This document shows positions 1 through 6,062 of a DNA stretch of 6,839 nucleotides, piece by piece. The stretch is from the NCBI GenBank assembly GCA_009785775.1, contig WQVR01000047.1, positions 1-6,839 on the forward strand. The letters are read 5' to 3'. Below the pieces are notes generated by a model that had not been told where the DNA came from, ran no database searches, and was given only the letters and a program-made list of their open reading frames with translations. How positions within the stretch are numbered: the stretch's first letter is position 1; each line of letters starts with the position of its first letter. The position numbers were made by a program, and so were the translations under genes. Source of the DNA: Candidatus Proendomicrobium guianensium (lineage in GTDB: Bacteria > Elusimicrobiota > Endomicrobiia > Endomicrobiales > Endomicrobiaceae).

Positions 1-276
1 GCAAAGCACAATACTTTCCATTACATAAGCGAAACACCTGTAAGTTTTGACCCTGTACTTAATATAGACGCCAGTAATAATAGATTCTTTAGGCTTTTTT
101 CGGGAACAGCAACGGAAAATACTTTTACCCTGCGCGTTTATGGCAGAGAAGATAGTATGTTTTCAAGTGACAGCTATCTTTTACTTGAAGGAGATATAGA
201 CACATTAAGCAAAGATTTAATGGCAGTAACCTTATCTTCCTTAGACAATACATCTACTTTAAAAGTAAGGCTTTAA
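1..276 (+). CDS. C-terminal end of an unrecognised protein (partial, 91 residues)
   Basis: Frame 1 is open from the first base to a TAA at 274-276, giving 91 residues with no start inside the window. The peptide ends in KVRL and is rich in Ser, Thr, Asn, Asp and alternating hydrophobic residues (for example TFTLRVYGRED), which suggests beta strands. It has no Cys and no membrane segment. I do not recognise the family. It converges on the phage structural genes and ends about 60 bases before the terminator hairpin at 339-356, so it belongs to a different transcript. A beta-rich C-terminus beside virion genes could come from a tail or receptor-binding protein, but that rests on position and composition only. 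Open length and protein-like composition support it being real coding sequence. Confidence 0.6.
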   Translation, partial: AKHNTFHYISETPVSFDPVLNIDASNNRFFRLFSGTATENTFTLRVYGREDSMFSSDSYLLLEGDIDTLSKDLMAVTLSSLDNTSTLKVRL

Positions 277-338
277 ACTTTTACATATATTTCATTTTAC
301 CTAATACGAAGTACATTTTTAAGTTTATACATAAAACA

Positions 339-356
339 GGCGGGCATAAGCCCGCC
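339..356 (-). terminator. Hairpin terminator ending the phage structural block
   Basis: GGCGGGC (339-345), loop ATAA, GCCCGCC (350-356) form a perfect 7 bp, almost pure GC stem. It lies 12 bases past the stop codon of the minus-strand gene at 369-764. Read on the minus strand it is followed by TGTTTTATG, a short U-rich tract, so it fits an intrinsic terminator in that direction. On the plus strand the T-run comes about 14 bases after the stem, so stopping the convergent gene at 1-276 would be weaker, though the stem could serve both. Confidence 0.7.
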
Positions 357-368
357 CGAAAGTAACAT

Positions 369-764
369 TTATTTTTTAGGTTTTGCTTCCCTCTTTTTTG
401 GTGTTGGTTTTGTTGATACTTCCTCGTTGTCGGTATCTATATCGCTGTCATTTTCAATACTTGCCGCGCTTCCCCTTATTTCTACAAACCTTGCCCATGC
501 TTTAGGGAAACGTTTTTTCAAATTTTCGGACTTTTCGTCTTTGTCTAAAATTTGGTGGCTTACCATGTCTTTTACTTCAGAGCCTATAACTTTTATCTGG
601 CAGGAAATTGCCGTAGCGTAAATTTCTTTGCCCGCTACCTTAGAATTATAAATATCTAAAACTTCTTGTTCTATAAAACGGCCTTCAACATTGCCCAGTT
701 CTTTGCCGTCTGCCGTTTCTTCTTTAAACCAAAGAGTTTTGGCTGTTATGTTTTCCTTTTTCAT
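369..764 (-). CDS. Small phage protein downstream of the capsid gene
   Basis: 131 residues. The ATG is preceded on the minus strand by AAGGAG with nine bases of spacing, which fixes the start. The middle segment (about 48-93), with the core LKKRFPKAWARF at 82-93, resembles small conserved proteins found beside capsid genes in podovirus-like phages, where an 'RFP-x-AW-x-F' motif ends a short beta-rich domain; this match is from memory. Their function is unknown to me. The tail is low complexity: an acidic stretch (104-115) followed by a Lys/Pro-rich basic end (119-131), probably disordered and perhaps nucleic-acid or surface binding. The gene is last in the minus-strand block, separated from the capsid gene by 152 bases that hold two GC-rich hairpins, and it is followed by a terminator. 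It is probably a virion or head-completion protein, inferred from position. Confidence 0.7.
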   Translation of the reverse strand: MKKENITAKTLWFKEETADGKELGNVEGRFIEQEVLDIYNSKVAGKEIYATAISCQIKVIGSEVKDMVSHQILDKDEKSENLKKRFPKAWARFVEIRGSAASIENDSDIDTDNEEVSTKPTPKKREAKPKK

Positions 765-817
765 GCTATTTATCTCCTTAAAATTTCATTTTTTCCCTTC
801 TTTTTTTGGGAGGGGTT

Positions 818-849
818 GCCTGAGCGTATGCTATAGCACACGCTCAGGC
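818..849. repeat. Strong GC-rich hairpin between the capsid and downstream genes
   Basis: GCCTGAGCGT (818-827) pairs perfectly with ACGCTCAGGC (840-849). Inside, after one A-C mismatch, TGC and GCA add three pairs around a TATA loop. Neither strand has a T-tract directly after it, so it is not a standard intrinsic terminator. It lies in the capsid-to-131-residue gene spacer on the minus-strand transcript, where it could protect the upstream capsid mRNA 3' end, be an RNase site, or lower expression of the last gene. Confidence 0.65.
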
Positions 850-855
850 GGGGAA

Positions 856-884
856 GCTTCGGCGCGGGTGGAGAGCGCCTAAGC
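856..884. repeat. Second GC-rich hairpin in the capsid 3' spacer
   Basis: GCTT (856-859), a mismatched C, and GGCGC (861-865) pair with GCGCC (875-879), a mismatched T, and AAGC (881-884), around a nine-base loop GGGTGGAGA. It is immediately next to the hairpin at 818-849 and starts 33 bases past the capsid stop on the minus-strand transcript. No T-tract follows directly. Together the two make a compact double-hairpin element whose base composition (56 of 90 G or C over 811-900) stands out against the AT-rich surroundings. Confidence 0.5.
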
Positions 885-916
885 CCTTGGGTAAGGTAAG
901 CCTTTTTATATAGCGG

Positions 917-1879
917 TTATGCTTTTAGTACACCTTGCAAGTTACAGTTAGAAATTGTTAAGTTGCCCATAAATATCATCGGATAAATTGAAGCGTCTTG
1001 GTTGTAGGGCAGCCTTTCTTTGTCTAACTTAAAATTTGCGTCTTTGTGAGACTTGAAAAACATATAGTCGGTGTTAATGAAATACATGTGGTTTTGCGGG
1101 CAGTTTATGTCGAAGTAAACCGGCACGCCTTCATATTCCAATGTTCTAAAACCAGCGTCTGCGGTAACCGAAGTGGTTATACGTTTAATGTTTTGGCATA
1201 CAGCTTTATACAGCCCGTAGTACCTTGCGTCTGCTATTATCATTGTGGGCGTGTCTTCATCGCGGGTACAGCGTATGAAAAGTTCGTCCATGGCTTTGAT
1301 AAATTCTGCCTCTGTAGGCGTGGCGCCTGCGGCTATGCCTTGCTCGGCATTAAAAGAATACACCTGATTTCTCCACCATACATTTGTCGCCCTGTCTATA
1401 CCGCCGACAATACCCGTTGTGGGGCTGTCTGAAATTAAAGCTTGAAGTCCGGTAATTTCTTTTCCGCCGTAGGCCGTACCGTCTGAAAACAGCGACGCGC
1501 CTATGCGGTTTTTCATGGTTTTTTCGCAAACTTTTATGCGGCTTTCTATTAAGTTATGCTTGCGGGTTTTAGCGCCCGAGTTTTTGCGCATTTCTTCGCC
1601 GGAAATTACCACATTAGCGTTTGCCTGTTTCCATTCAAACTTGGCGCTTGTAAGCACGGGGCTGGAAGTAGTTTCTAAAAGTTCATAGCCCGAGTACCAC
1701 TTAAAAGTAGAGTTTTCGGCATACATTAAATCTTCTTCTATAAAACTTCCGCCGTCTAGCAGTTGCACTTGCCCTTTGCTTTCAAGGTTAGAAAGCAAGG
1801 CATTATGCTTTAAAACATTATCGTAAAGCGTTTCTGAATATTTGTTTAGAGTTGTCACTATTAAATCTTGCGTGGACAT
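917..1879 (-). CDS. Phage major capsid protein
   Basis: 320 residues, the usual size for this family. It forms the icosahedral head shell; HK97-like fold is inferred from the family. The sequence follows the family pattern: the YAENSTFKWYSGYELL segment at 53-68, the FEWKQ...VISGEEM region near 81-97, the SDGTAYGGKEITGLQALI stretch from 132, IDRATNVWWRNQ at 161-172, YEGVPVYFD at 249-257 and the INTDYMFF segment near 268-275. There is no sign of an N-terminal scaffold or protease-cleaved delta domain. ATG is preceded by AAAGGAG with nine bases of spacing. Upstream is a 226-base gene-free leader carrying a copy of the sequence block also found before the portal gene, so the capsid probably has its own promoter instead of relying on readthrough from the portal, which is blocked by an opposing gene at 2136-2939. 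Downstream lie two hairpins, then the 131-residue gene. Confidence 0.9.
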   Translation of the reverse strand: MSTQDLIVTTLNKYSETLYDNVLKHNALLSNLESKGQVQLLDGGSFIEEDLMYAENSTFKWYSGYELLETTSSPVLTSAKFEWKQANANVVISGEEMRKNSGAKTRKHNLIESRIKVCEKTMKNRIGASLFSDGTAYGGKEITGLQALISDSPTTGIVGGIDRATNVWWRNQVYSFNAEQGIAAGATPTEAEFIKAMDELFIRCTRDEDTPTMIIADARYYGLYKAVCQNIKRITTSVTADAGFRTLEYEGVPVYFDINCPQNHMYFINTDYMFFKSHKDANFKLDKERLPYNQDASIYPMIFMGNLTISNCNLQGVLKA

Positions 1880-1995
1880 ATTTTTTGTCTCCTTTTTTTA
1901 ATATTTTTGCGCTTGAGCCTTTTGGTAAACCATTTAAAATTTTCAGGCACCGCCTAGAACAATACCTTACTTACAATTTTGTATGCCGTATCGCG

Positions 1996-2017
1996 CGAAA
2001 AAAGCGCCGCTTTTTCG
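1996..2017. repeat. Inverted repeat in the capsid leader
   Basis: CG followed by a bulged A and AAAAAGC (1996-2005) pairs with GCTTTTTCG (2009-2017) around a three-base GCC loop. It sits between the conserved block at 2060-2112 and the capsid start, about 115 bases upstream of the ATG, so it would be in the 5' untranslated part of a transcript starting near that block. The T-run is inside the stem, so a role as terminator or attenuator is uncertain. Confidence 0.4.
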
Positions 2018-2059
2018 TTATAACAATTTTTTCCTGTTTTAAATATCGATTTTTCATTT

Positions 2060-2112
2060 ATTTTTCAATCACTTTTGAACTGCAAAAGCGGTACTGCCCT
2101 GTGGTATGAAAT
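2060..2112 (-). promoter_or_regulatory. Conserved upstream block, copy A (capsid side)
   Basis: This stretch aligns without gaps to 5888-5940 upstream of the portal gene; by hand 40 of 52 positions are identical. Read on the minus strand, the conserved parts are TTTCATACCACA, six variable bases, TACCG, a base, TTTT, two bases, AGTT, two bases, AAA, then ATTGAAAAAT after three more positions. The TACC cores repeat at 13-base spacing in both copies. It ends 180 bases before the capsid ATG. TTGAAA (2063-2068) could be a -35 with a poor TATTTA -10 (2040-2045) at 17-base spacing. TATAAC (2017-2022) is another possible -10, without a clear -35. I infer a phage promoter or activator site; which strand it serves is not settled, because the plus-strand gene at 2136 starts just beyond it. 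Confidence 0.55.
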
Positions 2113-2123
2113 TTCAAATTTTG

Positions 2124-2129
2124 TATAAT
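2124..2129 (+). promoter_or_regulatory. Consensus -10 box for the membrane-protein gene
   Basis: A perfect TATAAT lies seven bases before the A of the ATG at 2136, the usual distance from a -10 to the transcription start, so the mRNA may begin at the start codon. At 17-base spacing the -35 position (2101-2106) is GTGGTA, a poor match, and falls inside conserved block A. An activator bound there could substitute for a -35. Confidence 0.45.
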
Positions 2130-2135
2130 GTTTGC

Positions 2136-2939
2136 ATGTTTAATTTTTTGAAAAAAATTTTGACACACATTATAAGCATGCACTGGGGTGAAAGGTTTGT
2201 TTATATTTGGGCAGTTGCGTTAACGCTCACTTTGGCAACCATATTTGCCCTAGAATTACCCTCACTTAATATTGAAAGATTTGGAATATCGTTTGCCGAA
2301 AGTATCGCACGCGCGCAAGAAAATCATTTTAAAAAATACGGCACTTTTCATTGCACAGGCAATATGCCTGTTAACTATTGTCCAGTACTTGGAATTGATG
2401 CACGCGACAATACATCTTTTAAAGAGTTTATAACAAATGGCAACGAACTCTCTTATATAGTACGAACATTCACAGCCTTAAACACTGCTTTAGGAAATGC
2501 CTCTAGTACAATTAATGTTTTAGGTACACCTAACTCAAAAATTAGACCGTTGCCGACACGCATTCCCGAAAGTGATATCGGGGGATTTTATATAGCCGCC
2601 GTACCAAAAGAGTTTAGCAATATGGGTTATTATTTTGGAACATTGCTCGGCACTTTGATTGGTATGATAATAGGGGCATTAACTGTAACACTTTTAGTAT
2701 ATAGCTTGGTTGGACTCATATTAAAAGTTAATAAAAATAAAAAATTTGTTCTTGTCGGCATAATTACATTTCTATTTAGAACTACTTTATTTTTATTTAG
2801 AAATTTTGAAGGATACGGAGTTGAATATCATCCATTAATTTTCTTTGGCGCAGTTTTTATAGATTTTATTTCTTCTGCAACATGGACAACTATAGCGATT
2901 ATGCGAGACAAGAAAAAATCAGCTAAAAGCAATATCTAA
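2136..2939 (+). CDS. Unrecognised membrane protein, likely cargo gene within the phage block
   Basis: 267 residues from ATG 2136; an in-frame ATG at 2106 would add ten residues but lies within the conserved block and upstream of the -10. None of the starts at 2106, 2136 or 2178 has a Shine-Dalgarno, unlike the neighbouring virion genes. Numbered from 2136: a basic N-terminus, membrane helix 1 at about 23-41, a non-cytoplasmic domain of about 120 residues with a close Cys pair (73 and 82), then helices at about 165-196, 204-221 and 234-256, and a Lys-rich end. The segment after helix 1 (ESIARAQENHFKKYGTF) faintly recalls the helix and first strand of type IV pilin-like proteins, but the pilin leader and GFTLIE motif are absent. 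I do not recognise the family. It runs against the virion genes and ends one base from the ejection-like gene. It could be a moron acting on the host envelope, for example in superinfection exclusion; this is inference. Confidence 0.7.
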   Translation: MFNFLKKILTHIISMHWGERFVYIWAVALTLTLATIFALELPSLNIERFGISFAESIARAQENHFKKYGTFHCTGNMPVNYCPVLGIDARDNTSFKEFITNGNELSYIVRTFTALNTALGNASSTINVLGTPNSKIRPLPTRIPESDIGGFYIAAVPKEFSNMGYYFGTLLGTLIGMIIGALTVTLLVYSLVGLILKVNKNKKFVLVGIITFLFRTTLFLFRNFEGYGVEYHPLIFFGAVFIDFISSATWTTIAIMRDKKKSAKSNI

Positions 2940-2940
2940 C

Positions 2941-3771
2941 TTACCTTTCTTCTGTTGAACTATCTATTTCTGAAAATTCGTTGTTTGCAAACACATTTGT
3001 AATCCCACTTATTGCTTGTTCCTTTGCCACATTTTTAGCCGTGCCTTCGCCAAACTTTAAGAAGCTTCCGAATGTGCCTGACATTTTTTTAGAATTAACA
3101 AACGATGGCAATCTATTACCTGCAAAAGAAACTACTCCTTTAAGCGTAGCAACTGGCAAGGTGGCAGTAAAACTTTTACCTTCATTTCTCATGCCATCTA
3201 TAATTTTTGAGCCTGCCGCAGTTAAAGCGTCTATCCCGCCTGCCACCCTTTTAGAAACACCGCCTTTTGCAAGACCAGCCATGCCTAAAACATTTCCCGC
3301 GTTTCTGCCAACCATGGCGGCACGGGGATGCTTACCTCTGTATTCATTTTTTATGTTTCTAAAATCCTCCGAAGCCCTTTCAAAATTTCTTTGGCGGGTT
3401 TCGATAATATCTGCACAACTTTTTTGTAAGCTTCCAAGTGACCCGAATGGATATTCAAACTCAAATTTTCCTACATTCATATTGGGTCCTACCGCAAAGT
3501 TTCCCCATACTTTATCGCCAAATCCAAGCAGTGTTGCGCCGTCAAATACATTTGCCCCAAATCCCATTAACTTTTTTCTGGAATTTAAAGCATTTGCCGC
3601 GTCGCTGGCAGTAGCCGCAACTGCCAGCGGGTTTTTCACATCAAACGGGAATGCTTTTCCTATAGCCTTTTGAGCGGCTACTTTTACAGCGTGCGGTTGA
3701 TTCCTTGCCTCTATTTCTTGGTCAGTTTCTTCTATAATTTCTCTTAATCTGTTTTTTGGTTTTGTTATCAC
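2941..3771 (-). CDS. Phage internal virion or DNA-ejection-like protein
   Basis: 276 residues from a GTG start at 3769-3771. AAAAGGAG lies seven bases upstream inside the end of the portal gene, and the genes are separated by one base, so translation is probably coupled. The protein is rich in Ala, Gly and Lys. The stretch from about 76 to 165 has DGATLLGFGDKVWG, then a helical segment (119-145), then KHPRAAMVGRNAGNVLGMAGLA. This order resembles the 'lgFgDE...ypeaalaGelaG' element found in many phage internal virion and DNA-injection proteins, recalled from family knowledge. Such proteins are packaged in the head and help DNA cross the host envelope. The Gly/Ala-rich 150-190 region could insert in membranes. 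At 276 residues it is short for an ejection protein, so it may be one of several or a reduced form. A scaffold role is possible from its position between portal and capsid, but the composition fits that less well. Confidence 0.55.
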   Translation of the reverse strand: MITKPKNRLREIIEETDQEIEARNQPHAVKVAAQKAIGKAFPFDVKNPLAVAATASDAANALNSRKKLMGFGANVFDGATLLGFGDKVWGNFAVGPNMNVGKFEFEYPFGSLGSLQKSCADIIETRQRNFERASEDFRNIKNEYRGKHPRAAMVGRNAGNVLGMAGLAKGGVSKRVAGGIDALTAAGSKIIDGMRNEGKSFTATLPVATLKGVVSFAGNRLPSFVNSKKMSGTFGSFLKFGEGTAKNVAKEQAISGITNVFANNEFSEIDSSTEER

Positions 3772-3772
3772 T

Positions 3773-5794
3773 TTATAACTCCTTTTGAGCGTTCAATTCT
3801 TTAACAGTTTCTAAAATTGTTTTGGCGGTTTTTAAGTTATGCTCTTTTACGTTTAATTTGTTATCCTCTGCGTTTTGTTGTATATCGTCTATAACTTTAG
3901 CTTTTTGAAGGGCAAGGCGCATTTGCGAACTTTTTGCGTCGTTAAGCGCCCTTTGAAGTTGCGCCTCTGCCCGTACGGTTTCGGCTTTGGCGGTAATCAT
4001 TTCCGGAGTGTTTTGGTTTGCCTCTGCCAAGGCTTTTGCGTGAGCTTCGCTTTTTATTTTTTCTAAAACTTCGCTAAACGCTTCCTCTATGGAACTTTTA
4101 ATATTGCGGCTTACCTTAAAACCGTCTATCATAAAGCTTATGAGTTTAACGTAAACTTGTGCAAGTTCGGGCATATTAGATACCACGCCGATAGCTTCAG
4201 ATACAGCGCCCGAAAACGTTGTAAAAAGCTCCATACGGGCGCGGCGGGTTTCAATATCATTTTCAAATATGGTATAGCTGGTTTCAATGTCTAACAAAAA
4301 CGAACGTAGCCTATTATCTTCAACATAGCGCTTTATATCTTCCCAAGCGGGCTTTGAAAAAAAGTTTTCAAGGCTTTCTGCTTGCTCGGGCGCAAGCAAC
4401 GGATTAGCCGCACCGCCTGAAAGTTTGTAATTTGCTTTTTCAGCTTGGGTAGGAAGTTTTACAGAGGTAATGTCTGCGAGGGTTTTGGCTGTGTAAAGTT
4501 CGCAAACAAGTTCGGTTATTATTTTGTAAATTTCTTTTATGTAAAAATTTATTTGGTTTTGGCGTACCTCTAACCTTAAACTGCCGAATTTGCCGCGGGC
4601 TGAGGTAGCGGTTGCCGTTTCGCGCACCGGCGAGGCATTTCGCATAATATCTGAAATGCCGGTAATTTCGTAAATATTTTGCACCAAGTTTCTTTGTTGC
4701 TCGTAAAGGCCTATTGCTACACGCTGTTTATCTTCTATGGGCTCATACATAAACACTTTGCTTATGCCGCCAAGTTCGCTTATTTCGTTGCCTACGTCTA
4801 CAGCTACAAATTCGCTATCTTGGGAAGAGTTCAGTGTGTCTATTTGGTTTTTAAACCGCGCAGGGTATAAAGCGCGCGCTTTTATAGAGTTAACAAGCCG
4901 CGATATTCTGTGGGCGCATTCGGAAAGGTCGCTTGCCTCACGCTCGTAAATTGAAAATTCGGGTATAGGAGTTAAATCTTTATTGCTTCTTATAGAGCGC
5001 AAAGGCTCGGGTGTGGGATAAAAGCCCGTAAGGTTGTAAGGGTCTTCTTTTACTTCTAAAATATCTTTGTGTCCGGGGCTGATAAAATAAACTTTTTTGT
5101 CGTACTTGCTCCATATCTCCCAAACCTCCGCGCTTGCATTAAAAGAACCCTCCGCGCCGGAAGTTTCTACTTTATAATTTAAGGCAACTTCGCATGCGCG
5201 TTGCCCAAAACGTTTTACAAGGTCGTAGCGGCTTAAAATATGGCGGCGCGCTACCCACCAAACGTCTTTCCATTTTTTACCGTCTGACATTCTAAAATCT
5301 CTGAAATCTATATGCTGCACGATAATTTTTTCGTTTTGCGGGGCTAGCGCGCAAGTGTCTAAGTCTGCGTCAAAACTACACCATAAAACGCCGCGGCCTG
5401 TAATTAAATAATCGTACTTTAGGGCGTCTATCTCGTTTTCAAGCGAGGCGTCGGCAATATTATAAGTTACGGCGCGTTCTATAATTTCAGAAGCCAACCT
5501 GTAAAAGTCTTTTTGGGAAGTGTTTTTGGCTTGCTCTTTGGCGGGACGGCTTTTTATTACAACTTGAGGAACTTGCGAAAGTAAAGCGGCTTTTAAAGTT
5601 TCTGTATTGGAATAAAAAATATTGTACCTTTTAAAATCTTCTTTTAATCGCTCGCTACGGTAGCGAAGTTCGTACTTTTGGGCAAGGTCTAACCAGTTTT
5701 TTTCCCGCAAGTGCGCGCTGTTTAATTGGTTTATCCAAAAAGCATAATCTCTTTTTTCTTGCGGTATTACAATTTTGTTTTCAAGTGTGTCCAT
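3773..5794 (-). CDS. Phage portal protein
   Basis: 673 residues, typical for the large portal proteins of podovirus-like phages. Twelve copies form the ring at the head vertex through which DNA is packaged and ejected. Family signatures in order: RYNIFYSNTETLKAALLSQVP at 56-76, DYLITGRGVLWCSFD at 128-142, DFRDFRMSDGKKWKDVWWVARR at 163-184, and the diagnostic stem and crown region EITGISDIMRNASPVRETATA starting at 376, followed by GKFGSLRLEVRQNQINFY at 401-418. The C-terminal ~110 residues (565-673) are predicted from composition to be a long charged helix or coiled coil, as in portal barrels. ATG is preceded by AAAGGAG with eight bases of spacing. It is the first gene of the minus-strand virion block, directly followed by the ejection-like gene. 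No terminase gene is found upstream within the window, where it would often be. Confidence 0.92.
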   Translation of the reverse strand: MDTLENKIVIPQEKRDYAFWINQLNSAHLREKNWLDLAQKYELRYRSERLKEDFKRYNIFYSNTETLKAALLSQVPQVVIKSRPAKEQAKNTSQKDFYRLASEIIERAVTYNIADASLENEIDALKYDYLITGRGVLWCSFDADLDTCALAPQNEKIIVQHIDFRDFRMSDGKKWKDVWWVARRHILSRYDLVKRFGQRACEVALNYKVETSGAEGSFNASAEVWEIWSKYDKKVYFISPGHKDILEVKEDPYNLTGFYPTPEPLRSIRSNKDLTPIPEFSIYEREASDLSECAHRISRLVNSIKARALYPARFKNQIDTLNSSQDSEFVAVDVGNEISELGGISKVFMYEPIEDKQRVAIGLYEQQRNLVQNIYEITGISDIMRNASPVRETATATSARGKFGSLRLEVRQNQINFYIKEIYKIITELVCELYTAKTLADITSVKLPTQAEKANYKLSGGAANPLLAPEQAESLENFFSKPAWEDIKRYVEDNRLRSFLLDIETSYTIFENDIETRRARMELFTTFSGAVSEAIGVVSNMPELAQVYVKLISFMIDGFKVSRNIKSSIEEAFSEVLEKIKSEAHAKALAEANQNTPEMITAKAETVRAEAQLQRALNDAKSSQMRLALQKAKVIDDIQQNAEDNKLNVKEHNLKTAKTILETVKELNAQKEL

Positions 5795-5829
5795 TTTAAA
5801 TTCTCCTTTGCGCGGCGCGGTTATTAATG

Positions 5830-5835
5830 ATTATA
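5830..5835 (-). promoter_or_regulatory. Possible -10 box for the portal gene
   Basis: A perfect TATAAT on the minus strand would place a transcription start near 5823 and a leader of about 29 bases containing the AAAGGAG ribosome site. No good -35 lies at 16-18 bases upstream (the positions read AAAACC or similar), so by itself it is a weak promoter. It may depend on the conserved block at 5888-5940, about 50 bases upstream, or be incidental in AT-rich DNA. Confidence 0.35.
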
Positions 5836-5887
5836 CGCCGATTTTACTTTAAGGTTTTTTCTTAAACCTAAAACACAAAAAAGATTG

Positions 5888-5940
5888 ATTTTTCAATAAT
5901 TTTAAAACTTTAAAAACGGTATTATGGTGTGGTATGAAAA
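5888..5940 (-). promoter_or_regulatory. Conserved upstream block, copy B (portal side)
   Basis: This is the partner of 2060-2112, in the same orientation. The 12-mer TTTCATACCACA (minus strand, 5928-5939) and the ATTGAAAAAT end (5888-5897) are fully identical in both copies, and the TACCG element is at the same spacing. The six bases between the TACC repeats differ completely (CCATAA here, GGGCAG in A), as expected of a spacer between two bound half-sites. It ends 93 bases before the portal ATG. TTGAAA (5891-5896) has only TTTTAG at 17-base spacing, so a plain sigma-70 promoter is doubtful. An activator-dependent or phage-specific late promoter is inferred. Confidence 0.55.
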
Positions 5941-5993
5941 TTTTTTTGTAAATTTATTAACATTGTTATCAACAAGCCTTTAAAACAAAATAA

Positions 5994-6035
5994 AAAAGCC
6001 GAAAGTCAAGTTTAATTGCTTGACTTTCAGCTTTT
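5994..6035 (-). terminator. Strong intrinsic terminator of the lipoprotein gene
   Basis: GAAAGTCAAG (6001-6010) pairs with CTTGACTTTC (6019-6028) around an eight-base loop. Beyond one C-A mismatch, six more pairs (AAAAGC with GCTTTT) extend the stem to 16 pairs. On the minus strand the stem runs into TTTTTTATTTTGTTTT, a classical U-tract. It begins 27 bases after the stop codon of the lipoprotein gene at 6063-6383. It would also insulate the portal transcription unit from that gene. Confidence 0.88.
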
Positions 6036-6062
6036 AAAGTGTTTGAGCCCCGACTTTTTTGA

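Noticed and set aside
1852..2109. Plus-strand 85-residue open frame over the capsid start and leader
   Set aside because: It begins inside the capsid gene on the opposite strand, has no ribosome site, and covers the conserved block and a hairpin; the peptide has no recognisable features.
2160..2176. TTGACA (2160-2165) and TATAAG (2171-2176) as a promoter for a start at 2178
   Set aside because: Only five bases separate the two boxes, so they cannot act together, and nothing suitable lies 16-18 bases after the TTGACA.
2981..3673. Plus-strand 230-residue open frame opposite the ejection-like gene
   Set aside because: It is a shadow of the Ala/Gly/Lys-rich minus-strand gene, whose reverse reads as Pro/Phe/Ala-rich. 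The minus gene has a good ribosome site and a family resemblance; this one has neither.
5852..5869. AGGTTT / AAACCT six-pair hairpin upstream of the portal gene
   Set aside because: Short, AT-rich, with a six-base loop; expected by chance in such sequence and not shared with the capsid leader.
5963..5975. Palindrome TTGTT-ATC-AACAA containing a DnaA-box-like TTATCAACA
   Set aside because: A single copy in AT-rich DNA with no cluster of boxes and no replication gene nearby; neither an origin nor an operator can be supported.
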